Source: Amycolatopsis circi
Lineage (GTDB): Bacteria > Actinomycetota > Actinomycetes > Mycobacteriales > Pseudonocardiaceae
Length of the DNA: 64,000 nucleotides
Assembly (NCBI RefSeq): GCF_003385235.1
Contig: NZ_PQIA01000018.1
Location: 27,176-91,175 of the forward strand
Direction: 5' to 3'
Below are positions 52,073 through 61,087 of this stretch, piece by piece. Each line of letters opens with the position of its first letter. The stretch's first letter is position 1. The translations under genes were made by a program, and so were the position numbers. Below the pieces are notes generated by a model. The model had not been told where the DNA came from. It made no database searches and saw only the letters and a list, made by a program, of their open reading frames with translations.

Positions 52073-52179
52073 CCACAACAACGAATACGCGTGGCCCAGC
52101 AAGACATTCGGCAGACTCGTGCTCATCGGAGCGCTGGTCTGTGGCTTTGTCTGCCACAGGCCAGCACACCGCTGGTCAA

Positions 52180-52599
52180 TCAGCGACCGGACACCTCGAA
52201 CCCGAGACCAGCCAGCGCCTCCTCGGGGCCTCCTGGTCCTGCTCGTCGCTGCCGCCGGAAACGCCCAGCCCGCCGATGCACCGGCCGTTCTCCATGATCG
52301 GATAACCGCCGCCCACCGCCATCATCCGCGGGTGGCCAGCCCGCGGCGCGAGCCGCGGGTCGGCGAGGTGCTCGTTCCACGTATGGGGTCGGAATCCGGA
52401 ACGAAGCGGCAGTCCAGGCCTTCTCGAACGCGACCTCGGCGGTGAGGAACGGCGCGTCGTCAGCCCGTTCGAAGGCTTTCAGGTGCCCGCCCGGGTCGGT
52501 GATCGCGATGGCCGCGGGGGTGTGCGCAGCGGCGATGAGTGCGTCCGCCGCGGCTCGGGTGACCGACGGTGCGGGGGCTGATTTCTGGAGAGTGCTCAC
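52180..52599 (-). pseudogene. GlcG/HbpS-family protein with two compensating frame breaks
   Basis: The N-terminal frame gives AITDPGGHLKAFERADDAP and AEVAFEKAWTAASF; the middle is in another frame (HTWNEHLADPRLAPRAGHP, MMAVGGGYPIMENGRCIGG); the end returns to the first frame (PEEALAGLGFEVSGR). Family proteins read straight through these parts. The breaks lie at GGGG runs at 52385-52388 (one base too many) and 52225-52228 (one too few). GlcG/HbpS proteins bind haem or small acids. Both breaks at homopolymers suggest sequencing errors. Start GTG 52599 or TTG 52602. Confidence 0.75.
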
Positions 52600-52624
52600 C
52601 AAAGTCCCTTGTCAGACAAGCGGT

Positions 52625-52951
52625 TCACCGCAGCGGCGAGGCCGGAGTCGGCGTCACGCGACTGACGACGGTCTTCTCCGGAAGCAGCAACTCACCGACA
52701 GCCGGGCCGATCTCGTTCTTCCAGCGGTCATGCTGGTAGACGGCCGCGTAGAGCACCTCGCTCTGGGCCTCGTCCTCGAAGCGGCGCATCCAGACGTAAC
52801 CGTCCTCGCGCTCGGAGTCCACAAAGGACGCAATCACGTCCATGCCCAGCGACGCCTGGAACGGGATGACCACGTCTTCCATGTAGCGCACCCATTCCGA
52901 ACGGCGTCCGGGCCGAGCCTGATAGTGGCGGATTTCGTAGTACACGGTCAC
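52625..52951 (-). CDS. NIPSNAP-family protein
   Basis: 108 residues: the opening YYEIRHYQARPGRRSEWVRYM and a later SEREDGYVWMRRFEDEAQ match the NIPSNAP ferredoxin-like fold. Members are small cytoplasmic proteins often linked to oxidoreductases. GTG 52951 overlaps the stop of the quinone oxidoreductase gene (GTGA), so it is translationally coupled. Confidence 0.85.
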   Translation of the reverse strand: MTVYYEIRHYQARPGRRSEWVRYMEDVVIPFQASLGMDVIASFVDSEREDGYVWMRRFEDEAQSEVLYAAVYQHDRWKNEIGPAVGELLLPEKTVVSRVTPTPASPLR

Positions 52952-53925
52952 TCCCCCACGGTAAGGACGAGCTTGCCGCGCGTACGACCTGCCAAGCCTC
53001 GGACGTGCGCCTCGGCTGCTTGCTCGAGAGGGAAGGTTTCCTCCACCTCGACGGCGACCTCACCGGCGTCGATCAGGCCCGCGATCGTGGTCAGCGCGGC
53101 ACCGTCCGGCTCGACCAGAAACGGCGTGACACGCACATCGGCCGCCTTGGCTGCCTCGGCCAGTTCCGGCGAGACACCGGACGGGACGGCGACCAGCAGG
53201 CCACCGAGACGCAAGACCTGGAGAGAACGGGTGCTGGTCTGGTCCTGCGCGTCGCCCACCAAGTCAATAACGACGTCGACGTCGACAACGGCTTCCTCGA
53301 AGCGGCTGGTGGTGTAGTCGACGGTCTCGTCGGCACCGAGTTCCTTGAGCCACGGGTGCCGAGCGACGCTGGCGGTGGCGATCACGTGGGCACCGAGGTG
53401 CCGCGCGAACTGGACGGCGAAGTGGCCGACCCCGCCAGCGGCGGCGGTGATCAGGACGCGCTGGCCCGCCTGCACCTGCGCAGTGTCGACCAAAGCTTGC
53501 CAGGCGGTCAGCGCGGCGAGCGGCACCGCGGCCGCGTGCACGTGGCCGATGCTGGCGGGTTTGCGGGCCCACTGGCGAGCCGGTGCCGTGACGTACTCGG
53601 CGTAACCGCCTGCAGCGCGCGGGAACCACGGCATGGCGTACACCTCGTCGCCCGGCGCGAGCGTGGTGACGCCGAAGCCGACCTCCTCGACAACGCCCGA
53701 GACGTCCCAGCCCAGGATCAGCGGGAACGTCTGCATCCCCGCCATCCCCTGGCCCTCGCGGGTCTTCCAGTCCACCGGGTTGATCCCGGCGGCGTGCACG
53801 CGCACCAGCACCTCGGTCGGCAGCGGCTCGGGCCGCGCGACCTCCTCGACGGTCAGCACCTCCGGCCCGCCGAACTCCCGGATGGTGACCGCCCGCATGT
53901 GCTCGCTCATGGTGTTCTCGCTCAT
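52948..53925 (-). CDS. Zinc-independent quinone oxidoreductase (MDR family)
   Basis: 325 residues. N-terminal GroES-like domain (IREFGGPEVLTVEEVARPEP, VHAAGINPVDWKTREG) and a Rossmann domain with VLITAAAGGVGHFAVQFA. The zinc-binding Cys residues are missing, as in NADPH quinone reductases. Three in-frame ATGs (53925, 53910, 53898) are possible starts. It is coupled to the NIPSNAP gene and divergent from a GlxA-type regulator. Confidence 0.9.
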   Translation of the reverse strand: MSENTMSEHMRAVTIREFGGPEVLTVEEVARPEPLPTEVLVRVHAAGINPVDWKTREGQGMAGMQTFPLILGWDVSGVVEEVGFGVTTLAPGDEVYAMPWFPRAAGGYAEYVTAPARQWARKPASIGHVHAAAVPLAALTAWQALVDTAQVQAGQRVLITAAAGGVGHFAVQFARHLGAHVIATASVARHPWLKELGADETVDYTTSRFEEAVVDVDVVIDLVGDAQDQTSTRSLQVLRLGGLLVAVPSGVSPELAEAAKAADVRVTPFLVEPDGAALTTIAGLIDAGEVAVEVEETFPLEQAAEAHVRGLAGRTRGKLVLTVGE

Positions 53926-54034
53926 TTCCGTCTCGCTCTGATCTCGCGCCTGGACTGCGGCGCAAAACCACAGTGGCGCGTGCGAGCGGAGAGGAGTGAG
54001 TGGCCGGGCAGACACCTATCGTACTATTCCAGCC

Positions 54035-55015
54035 ATGCCGCATCGCGTTGTCGTTCTCGCCCTCGACGGCGTCCTCCCGCTCGATCTGGGCATCCCGGCG
54101 CGGGTGTTCAACGAGGCCTGCGAACTGGACGGGACCCGCCTGTACTCCGTCACCACCTGTTCCCTCGGCGGACGACCGGTGCGCACGCACGAGGACTACC
54201 GGATCGTCGTCGAGCACGACGAGTCCGTGCTGGAGACCGCGGACACCGTCGTGCTCGCCACGCAGGAGCCCAGCGAGCGCCTGCTCGCGACCGGCGAACT
54301 CCCCGCGGAAGTCGCCGCGGCGCTGGACCGGATCGGGCCGCGGACGCGCATCGTCAGCCTGTGCACCTCGGCGTTCCTGCTCGCGGCGGCCGGATTGCTG
54401 GACGGTCGCCGGGCCACCACGCACTGGGCGCTGTGCGACGCGCTGGCGCGGCGGTTCCCGGATGTCGAGGTCGATCCGGACGTGCTGTTCGTCGACAACG
54501 GACGCATCCTGACTTCCGCGGGCGGAGCGGCCGGTATCGACCTCTGCCTGCACCTGGTCCGGCGGGACCACGGGGCGACGGTCGCGTCGGCCGCCGCTCG
54601 GCGCTGCGTGGTCGCGCCGTGGCGGGAGGGCGGGCAGGCGCAGTTCATCGAGCACCCGGTGCCGCAGGACACCGACCGCTCCACGTCGGCGACCCGACAG
54701 TGGGCACTGGACCGGCTGGCCGAGCCGATCACGCTGGACGACATGGCCCGGCACGCGCACATGAGCGCGCGCACGTTCACCCGGCGGTTCCGCAACGAGG
54801 TGGGCAGCAGCCCGCTCAAATGGCTGGCGCAGCAACGACTCTCGCACGCCCGGCTGCTGCTGGAGTCCACCGACTTGCCTGTCGCGCGGATCGCGACCGC
54901 CTGCGGGTTCGGCGATCCGGTCGCCCTGCGCAAGCACTTCTACACCAACCTGGGACTGTCGCCGCTGGCCTACCGTCGTGCCCACCATGCACCGGAACCG
55001 TTGGCAGCACAGTAA
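54035..55015 (+). CDS. GlxA-type regulator: DJ-1/PfpI domain plus AraC helix-turn-helix
   Basis: 326 residues. Residues 1-170 are a DJ-1/PfpI-like amidotransferase fold (VVLALDGVLPLDLGIPARVF, SLCTSAFLLAAAGLLDGR with Cys at the elbow), and residues about 220-315 an AraC DNA-binding domain (DDMARHAHMSARTFTRRF, VARIATACGFGDPVALRKHF). Divergent from the quinone oxidoreductase/NIPSNAP operon, which it probably controls. Confidence 0.92.
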   Translation: MPHRVVVLALDGVLPLDLGIPARVFNEACELDGTRLYSVTTCSLGGRPVRTHEDYRIVVEHDESVLETADTVVLATQEPSERLLATGELPAEVAAALDRIGPRTRIVSLCTSAFLLAAAGLLDGRRATTHWALCDALARRFPDVEVDPDVLFVDNGRILTSAGGAAGIDLCLHLVRRDHGATVASAAARRCVVAPWREGGQAQFIEHPVPQDTDRSTSATRQWALDRLAEPITLDDMARHAHMSARTFTRRFRNEVGSSPLKWLAQQRLSHARLLLESTDLPVARIATACGFGDPVALRKHFYTNLGLSPLAYRRAHHAPEPLAAQ

Positions 55016-55018
55016 AAC

Positions 55019-55400
55019 TCAGGGCACCTCTGCCGTCAGAACACGCAGGCCCTGCTCGAAGAGTTCGGTCATGCCTGTTCCGGTCAGGTGGTCCCGAGCC
55101 TCGGCGAGATGCGGATAGTCGCCGTCTCGGATCGCCTGATGCAGGTAGCTGATGTCGGCGGGCAAGTCCGGTCCGGATTGAAGCACCGCTTGTTCCTCGA
55201 GGACATGCCCGGTCGCGAAGTGCAGGATCAACAGCGCAGTCTCATCCCCGCGGCGGCGTCGAGTCCGGTCTTCCGCAACGGTCGAGCGGCGCTGACGGCA
55301 TCGAGTCCACCTGGCAGCAGTACCTCGCGAGCCCCCGCCTGAGGCCCTGCATTCGTTCCTCGCCGCCGCAGGAAGCCGGGACAGCGGACGCAGCAGGCGG
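55019..55400 (-). pseudogene. TetR-family repressor remnant (ligand domain only)
   Basis: The last 75 codons (ETALLILHFATGHVLEEQAVL, GTGMTELFEQGLRVLTAEV) are a TetR_C domain. Upstream the next frame continues it (GAREVLLPGGLDAVSAARPL); one missing G in the run at 55246-55249 joins them. No helix-turn-helix is present upstream, so the DNA-binding half is lost. It converges with the GlxA-type gene after 3 bases. Confidence 0.68.
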
Positions 55401-55746
55401 CGTCGGCTCGCTCCCGGCGTGCTCGACGCGAACGCCCGGGAACAACTCCCGCGCTCGCGGTCCGGCCGACCAAACCGGGTCGAACTTTTCCGACATTCGT
55501 ACGACACCCGGGACATTCCCTACGAAAGTCGGCTCGACGCCGAAAGCGCCGAGAATCCCAGCGTCGGCAACGCATATACCAATTGACCGGCGAATCCCGA
55601 ACATGCTGTTGGTCCGTTTGGAGCATTGACGCCCCGATGGGCTGATCCTTTACTCGACGGTGTTCGGCCGCATACCCACCGTGAGCGGCCGGACACGTTC
55701 CCTCTCCCCGCACCCATCGTCCTGCCTTCATGGAAGGAAGACCTCG
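55401..55746. other. Upstream region of the secreted M4 peptidase
   Basis: No gene supported. The M4 ribosome binding site (GGAAGGA) lies at its right end. Minus-strand frames here are chance ORFs continuing the TetR remnant. Confidence 0.35.
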
Positions 55747-57360
55747 ATGCCCCATCGCGGACTCACGACGGGCCTGGCGGCTGCCGCCGGGCTCGCTATG
55801 ACGCTCGTACTGCCGACGGTCCCGGCCAGCGCGGCTTCGGAGGCCCAGCCCGCGTCTCCGGACGTCGCCGCCGCTCGCGCCGCTGATCAAGCGGTCGCCT
55901 CCGGGCTCGCCGCGCTCAGCCGCGGTCCCGCGGAGGCGTTCCGGCGCGTCGGCCTGACCGCGGGCGACGCCGGACTCTTCTACGGCGCCTACGAACGCAC
56001 CTACCAGGGCCTTCGGGTCGTGGGCGGAGACGCGGTCGTCGTCGCGGACGGGGCCGGGAATGTTCGCGGCACCAGCGCCGCGGAGACCGCGCCGATCGCG
56101 GTCGGGACGCAGGCCGTTCTCGACGCCGCGAAGGCCGCCTCGACCGCGCGTGCCCAACTGCCCACTGTGGACAGTGTGAGCACTCCGGAGAAGGTGGTGC
56201 TGGCCGGGGCGAATCCGAAGCTGGCCTACGAGGTAGTCGTCGCCGGGCGCACCGCCACGGCGCCGAGCAAGCTGCACGTCTTCGTCGACGCGGCCACCGG
56301 CGCGGTGCTCGACAAGCGGGACGACATCAAGACCTTCAGCTCCGGAGCCAAGTCCCAGGCCCAGCCGAACGCCGTGAACGCGGCGGGCACGGGCAACAGC
56401 TACTACGTCGGCACCGTGTCGGTCGACACCACGCAGTCCGGCTCCACCTACACGATGCGCGACCCCGGCCGCCAGGGCATCAGCTGCGGCCGCGAGGGCG
56501 GTTCTGTCTACAGTGGACCGGACAACAGCTGGGGCAACGGCTCGGGCACGAACCTCGAAACCGGCTGCGTCGACACCCTCTTCAGCGTCCAGACCGAGTG
56601 GAAGATGCTGAAGGACTGGCTGGGCCGCAACGGCATCAACGGCAGCGGGCGGGGCTACCCGGCGTCCGTCGGCCTGAACGACGTCAACGCCTACTGGGAC
56701 GGCTCTTCGACGCACTTCGGCCACTCGCAGGACAACCGGCGCCAGGCCACCTCGATGGACGTCGTCGGCCACGAGTTCGGGCACGGCATCTTCCAGACCA
56801 CGCCGGGCGGCGCGGGTTCCGGCAACGAGAACGGCGGCCTGAACGAGTCGACCGGCGACATCTTCGGGGCGATGACCGAAGCGTATGCGAACAACGCGAA
56901 GGACCGGCCGGACTACGAAGTCGGCGAGGGCGTCAACCTGGTCGGCCAGGGCCCGATCCGCTACATGTACAACCCGTCGAAGGTCGGCGACCCGAACTGC
57001 TACTCCTCGTCGATCCCGAGCACCGAGGTGCACGCCGCAGCCGGTCCGCAGAACCACTGGTTCTACCTTCTGGCCGAGGGCTCGAACCCGGGCAGCGGCA
57101 AACCGGCCAGCCCGACCTGCAACAACAGCAGCGTGACCGGGGTCGGCATCCAGAAGGCCGCCAAGATCTTCTACAACGGCCTGCTGAAGAAGACCTCGTC
57201 GTGGAACCACCGGGCCGCCCGCAAGGCGACGCTGGAGGCCGCGATCGCGCTCTACCCGGGCAGCTGCACCGAGTTCAACGCCGCCAAGGCCGCCTGGAAC
57301 GCCGTCTCCGTGCCCGCCGTCTCCGGCGAGCCGACCTGCACGGCGCACGCCACGCGCTGA
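55747..57360 (+). CDS. Secreted M4-family metallopeptidase (thermolysin-like)
   Basis: 537 residues. Signal peptide (1-31, ending PASAA), an inhibitory propeptide (FTP/PepSY-like, to about 200: VVVADGAGNVRGTSAAE) and a catalytic domain. The zinc site is HEFGH at about 342 with the third ligand Glu in NESTGDIFGA at about 366, and the proton donor His in EVHAAAGPQNHWFY. It should be a neutral protease released after propeptide cleavage. ATG 55747 has GGAAGGA 8 bases upstream. It is followed by a strong hairpin and a secreted aminopeptidase. Confidence 0.94.
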   Translation: MPHRGLTTGLAAAAGLAMTLVLPTVPASAASEAQPASPDVAAARAADQAVASGLAALSRGPAEAFRRVGLTAGDAGLFYGAYERTYQGLRVVGGDAVVVADGAGNVRGTSAAETAPIAVGTQAVLDAAKAASTARAQLPTVDSVSTPEKVVLAGANPKLAYEVVVAGRTATAPSKLHVFVDAATGAVLDKRDDIKTFSSGAKSQAQPNAVNAAGTGNSYYVGTVSVDTTQSGSTYTMRDPGRQGISCGREGGSVYSGPDNSWGNGSGTNLETGCVDTLFSVQTEWKMLKDWLGRNGINGSGRGYPASVGLNDVNAYWDGSSTHFGHSQDNRRQATSMDVVGHEFGHGIFQTTPGGAGSGNENGGLNESTGDIFGAMTEAYANNAKDRPDYEVGEGVNLVGQGPIRYMYNPSKVGDPNCYSSSIPSTEVHAAAGPQNHWFYLLAEGSNPGSGKPASPTCNNSSVTGVGIQKAAKIFYNGLLKKTSSWNHRAARKATLEAAIALYPGSCTEFNAAKAAWNAVSVPAVSGEPTCTAHATR

Positions 57361-57365
57361 CCTGA

Positions 57366-57410
57366 CGCGGCCGGGTCCCGCTCCCCGCTGACCAGCGGGA
57401 CCCGGCCGCG
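57366..57410 (+). terminator. Perfect 17-bp hairpin between the two peptidase genes
   Basis: The arms 57366-57382 and 57394-57410 pair at all 17 positions around an 11-base loop, six bases after the M4 stop. No U tract follows. It should terminate the M4 transcript or protect its 3' end. Confidence 0.78.
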
Positions 57411-57468
57411 CCTCAGCGCTGCCAAGCAGTCCACGTCCCCGCTCCCCCGACCGAAGGAATTCACCGTC

Positions 57469-58434
57469 ATGAAGTGGAAGACAAAACTCGGCGCCGGGGT
57501 CACCGCCCTGGTGGCGATACTGGGCGTCGTCACCGTGCCCGCGGCCACCGCCGCACCCGCGTCGACGCTCGCCGCGCCGGACATCTCGCTGGCCAACATC
57601 AAGACGCACCTCAACCAGCTGCAGACCATCGCCCGCAACAACGGCGGCACGCGCTCGCCGCGCGGCGGCGGTTACGCGGCGTCGGTGTCCTATGTGGAAA
57701 ACCTGCTCAAGAACGCGGGCTACACCACGAAGCGGCAGACGTGCACGAGTTGCACCGGCCAGTCGCAGAACCTGATCGCGGAATGGCCGCAGGGCGACGC
57801 GAACCAGGTCCTCATGCTCGGCGCGCACCTCGACTCGGTGAGCGCCGGCCCCGGCATCAACGACAACGGTTCCGGCAGCGCGTCGATCCTCGAGGTCGCG
57901 CTGACGCTGGCCCGCACCAACCCGGCGATGGCCAAGCGCGTCCGGTTCGCGTGGTGGGCCGACGAGGAGTCCGGCATGGTCGGCTCGCGGTACTACGTCA
58001 GCACGCTGTCGAGCACCGAGCGCTCGAAGATCAAGACCTACCTCAACTTCGACATGATCGGCTCGAAGAACTGGGGCTACTTCGTCTACGACGACGTCGC
58101 GTCGGTCAAGGCGGTCTTCGACGAGTACTTCGCCTCCATCGGCATCGAGACCGAGGGAGACACCGAAGGCGACGGGCGCTCCGACCACGCGTCGTTCAAG
58201 CGCGCGGGCATCCCGGTCGGCGGCCTCGCGACCGGCGCCGGCGACATCAAGAGCTACGAACAGGCCGACAAGTGGGGCGGCACGGCGGGCGCACCGTTCG
58301 ACAACTGCTACCACCGCGCCTGCGACACGACGGCGAACATCCCGGACCCGCCGCTGGAGAAGAACTCCGACGCGATCGGGTACGCGGTGTGGAAGCTGGC
58401 CGTCGCCGCGCCGGTTGCGGTGGCTCATCGCTGA
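57469..58434 (+). CDS. Secreted M28-family aminopeptidase (S. griseus type)
   Basis: 321 residues. Signal peptide to about 29 (ATAAPAS), then the double-zinc aminopeptidase fold: GAHLDSV, GINDNGSGSA, WADEESGMVGS, FDMIGS and SDHASF. The length matches the Streptomyces griseus enzyme. It trims N-terminal residues outside the cell and complements the M4 endopeptidase upstream. ATG 57469 has GAAGGAA upstream. Its last ten bases overlap the convergent gene. Confidence 0.94.
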   Translation: MKWKTKLGAGVTALVAILGVVTVPAATAAPASTLAAPDISLANIKTHLNQLQTIARNNGGTRSPRGGGYAASVSYVENLLKNAGYTTKRQTCTSCTGQSQNLIAEWPQGDANQVLMLGAHLDSVSAGPGINDNGSGSASILEVALTLARTNPAMAKRVRFAWWADEESGMVGSRYYVSTLSSTERSKIKTYLNFDMIGSKNWGYFVYDDVASVKAVFDEYFASIGIETEGDTEGDGRSDHASFKRAGIPVGGLATGAGDIKSYEQADKWGGTAGAPFDNCYHRACDTTANIPDPPLEKNSDAIGYAVWKLAVAAPVAVAHR

Positions 58435-60458
58435 ACCTGAGTCCGCGCACCAGCATCGGGCAACCGCTCCGGGTCGTCGCCGCGAGGACGGCGGCCCGGA
58501 GTGTCCTCTCGGACGAGTACCGGTTCGATCAGGAACGGCCGGTAGCCCGCGATCTCGGGCAAGTCGAAGTGCTCGAACGCGTTCCGCGCCGAGTCCCACC
58601 GGATGACGCGGCGGGTCGACCCGCGGTGCGGCTGGGAGAAGACCAGAGTGTCGGGGGTTTCCCAGATCGGGGACGTCGGCGGGGTATCGCCGACGTCGCA
58701 GCCGTCGGGCATCGCGTGCTCGGCGGTGGTCCCGGTGGCCAGGTCGAGCAACTCCACGATCGGCGGATCGCCCCGGAAGGAAAACATCCGCGTGCCGCCC
58801 GGCACGAAGCGCCAGCGATGCGGTTGCGGCAATTCCCGCCGCTCCCCCGGCGCGGTGACCGCCACTGTTCCCCCGGTTTCTTCGCGCACCTGGGCGCCGG
58901 AGAGCGAGTCCAGCCGATGCACGGGCGAGGCAAGCTCCACGGGTTCCTCGCCTGGCGTCCAGCGGAAGGAGGCGAATGTCCCGTCCGGCAACCTGGTGGT
59001 GAAGCAGACCGCGCCGTCGTGGATGCCCAGGACGCTGCGGGTCAGCTCGTCCGATTTCGGCAGGCTCCAGGCTTTTTCCGTTGCCACGTCGAATAAATGC
59101 ACCTGGTCCCAGGTTCGCCTGCCGACGTGCGTCTCCACGCCGGCCAAGTACCGTCCGTCGGTGCTGCGGACCGGAAAGAAGCCCAAATCCACTGGAAGCC
59201 GGCCGGCAGCACCGGCCCAGTCGATCAGGTGTCCTTGCCCGCCGGAGGCGGCGACGTAGATGCCTGCCAGCGTCTCGAACGCGCGGTAGCGGTAATCGCT
59301 CTCGACCCGGCCGAGGACCGCCGGTTCCCCGGAGCGCCACACGACAACGGTGCCGTCCGCGGAGACGAATCCCGCTTTCGGCGGTGCACCGGCTACAGTC
59401 GCGGGTTCCTCCCCACGAACGATCTTGACGCGCGGCACCGGCTCAGTCCGCAGCGGCGGGCGAGGAAGCGGTGCGACGGCAACGTTTTCCCGGCGGATCA
59501 GCCTGTCGCTGACCGCATACTCGAGCAACGGCTCGATCGTTTCCTCCGGGACGGCCAGCAGCGCAGCCAGATCCTTGACCTGCGCTGGATTCGACCAGGC
59601 CGCGATACTGACGAGATCCGCCGCGAGCCAGGCGTACTTGGCCCGGACCGCGGCGGCATCCAGCCGGGCCGCCAGTTCGGCCGGGAGATCGAGCACTTCC
59701 GTGGCGCGCCGTGGCGTTCCGGCCGAGTATCCGCCGGTGCCGTCCGCCACGAGCAACCCCGCGGCGACCAGCAACGGAATCGCGTCCCGCCGGGTGCGCG
59801 GCGGGTCGACGCCCAGCTGGGCACACACCCGGTCCGATGGCTCCGGCTCGCCGGACAACGGTTCGTCCAGCCAGCCGTCCGGCCGCGGCATGCCGACGAG
59901 CGTGAAGTACCACGACACTTCGATGGCCTGGTAACCGAACACCTGCTGCCAGCCCGGATCCTCCCGGCGCACCGCCGGACGCGTGCGTTTGAGCCACCGC
60001 GGCGGTTCCGGGACCTCCGCAGGCCAGAACTGGAACAGCCAGATGTCGCCTTCTTCCCCGGCTTCAGCTGTTTTCCGGCACACTCGGACGCGGTAAAACC
60101 CTTTCGCTCCCAGATTCAGTTCCCCGCTGAGCGTCCCGCCCGTCAACCATCCCAGGCCCGCGATCCCCGAGCGGCTGCGAAAGGGCGACTCGACGATGTC
60201 TTCCCAGCTCCCGAGCCGCAGTTCCGGCGGCCCGTCGTGTGCCTCGCAGCGAATTGCCTGATACGAGTGGCCGGCCGTGGCGTGCAGCCAGCCGTCGCCT
60301 GCTGTCGCGACTGTGCCGGACAATGCCGCGGTCGCGTTTTCGCCGAGAAGTTCGTTGTCCAGCGCGGGCAAAGTCTTGTCGCGGTACACCTCTCGAAGCA
60401 CGATGGTGCCGTAGTCGGGCAGGTACTCGTCTTCCTCGCAGAACCCCAGGAGCGTCAT
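58425..60458 (-). CDS. Large cytoplasmic protein of unknown function, probable beta-propeller end
   Basis: 677 residues, no signal or membrane segment. Residues 1-200 are mixed (CEEDEYLPDYGTIVLRE, GDIWLFQFWPAEVPEPP); about 290-350 look like a winged helix (AAWSNPAQVKDLAALLAVPEE, AVSDRLIRRENV). From 390 on, Asp-box-like repeats (GFVSADGTVVVWRSGE, VHLFDVATEKAWSLP, RMFSFRGDPPIVELLDLATG) suggest a propeller. No catalytic residues recognised. ATG 60458 has AGGA-like sequence upstream. It runs tail to tail into the M28 gene. Confidence 0.72.
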   Translation of the reverse strand: MTLLGFCEEDEYLPDYGTIVLREVYRDKTLPALDNELLGENATAALSGTVATAGDGWLHATAGHSYQAIRCEAHDGPPELRLGSWEDIVESPFRSRSGIAGLGWLTGGTLSGELNLGAKGFYRVRVCRKTAEAGEEGDIWLFQFWPAEVPEPPRWLKRTRPAVRREDPGWQQVFGYQAIEVSWYFTLVGMPRPDGWLDEPLSGEPEPSDRVCAQLGVDPPRTRRDAIPLLVAAGLLVADGTGGYSAGTPRRATEVLDLPAELAARLDAAAVRAKYAWLAADLVSIAAWSNPAQVKDLAALLAVPEETIEPLLEYAVSDRLIRRENVAVAPLPRPPLRTEPVPRVKIVRGEEPATVAGAPPKAGFVSADGTVVVWRSGEPAVLGRVESDYRYRAFETLAGIYVAASGGQGHLIDWAGAAGRLPVDLGFFPVRSTDGRYLAGVETHVGRRTWDQVHLFDVATEKAWSLPKSDELTRSVLGIHDGAVCFTTRLPDGTFASFRWTPGEEPVELASPVHRLDSLSGAQVREETGGTVAVTAPGERRELPQPHRWRFVPGGTRMFSFRGDPPIVELLDLATGTTAEHAMPDGCDVGDTPPTSPIWETPDTLVFSQPHRGSTRRVIRWDSARNAFEHFDLPEIAGYRPFLIEPVLVREDTPGRRPRGDDPERLPDAGARTQVQR

Positions 60459-61087
60459 GTCAAGAACGGTAGCGGCGGGGTCCGACAATTTTCGGCGGCA
60501 GCGGCGTCTCGCTGGGACGGCGCCCAAGAGTCCGATGTGGTCAGATCTACGCCATTCGCCGGAAAACATCGAGGAGAGAACGAAATCCCGCCGATCTCCG
60601 TTCGCGAACACGTGATCTCGCATACCGCTCCTGACCTAGCCGCGCCCGCACCTCAGCCGAGCAACCGGCGAAGGATTCTCGCTCGGGCGATGATGCTGTC
60701 GGGCAAGTCGTACTTCCGGCGCGACGAGGACCTGGAGTTCGCGCTGTCGGAGGACTTCCCGACGAGGCCGCGCTGCCTTCGGCTGCAAGAAGTCCGACCT
60801 CGACGCGGGTGACGTCGCCGACCTGGTTGTGCTGCCGGATAGCCCACGCGCGCTGTGTCCCGGCTGCCGATCGCGCGGCCGGGATGCAGAGGATCAGCAG
60901 AAGCCGTCTCGGTTCACCGGCGCGGGCCTCGGGTCGTGCCCGAGGCCCGGGCTGCTCGCCGCGGCAGTTTCGAGCAGCACCGAATCGGCCGCGATCTTCG
61001 AACCGCTCCAAGCCCGCGTCGCCCGGTCGGAGGACAAGGCGCACGTCCGGCCGTGCCGCGATCCAGCACGGCCGGACGCATCGCCGC
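60459..61087. other. Intergenic region with a possible decayed ORF
   Basis: On the + strand, ATG 60692 opens MLSGKSYFRRDEDLEFALSE, and after about 60775 the adjacent frame reads FGCKKSDLDAGDVADLVVLPD. Together they could be a small protein with a frame break. No family is recognised, so this is only noted. The rest shows no gene. Confidence 0.35.

Noticed and set aside
55228..59340. Open minus-strand frame of over 1300 codons
   Set aside because: It lies antisense to the M4 and M28 peptidase genes, is Arg/Ala/Gly-rich and is a GC-bias artefact.
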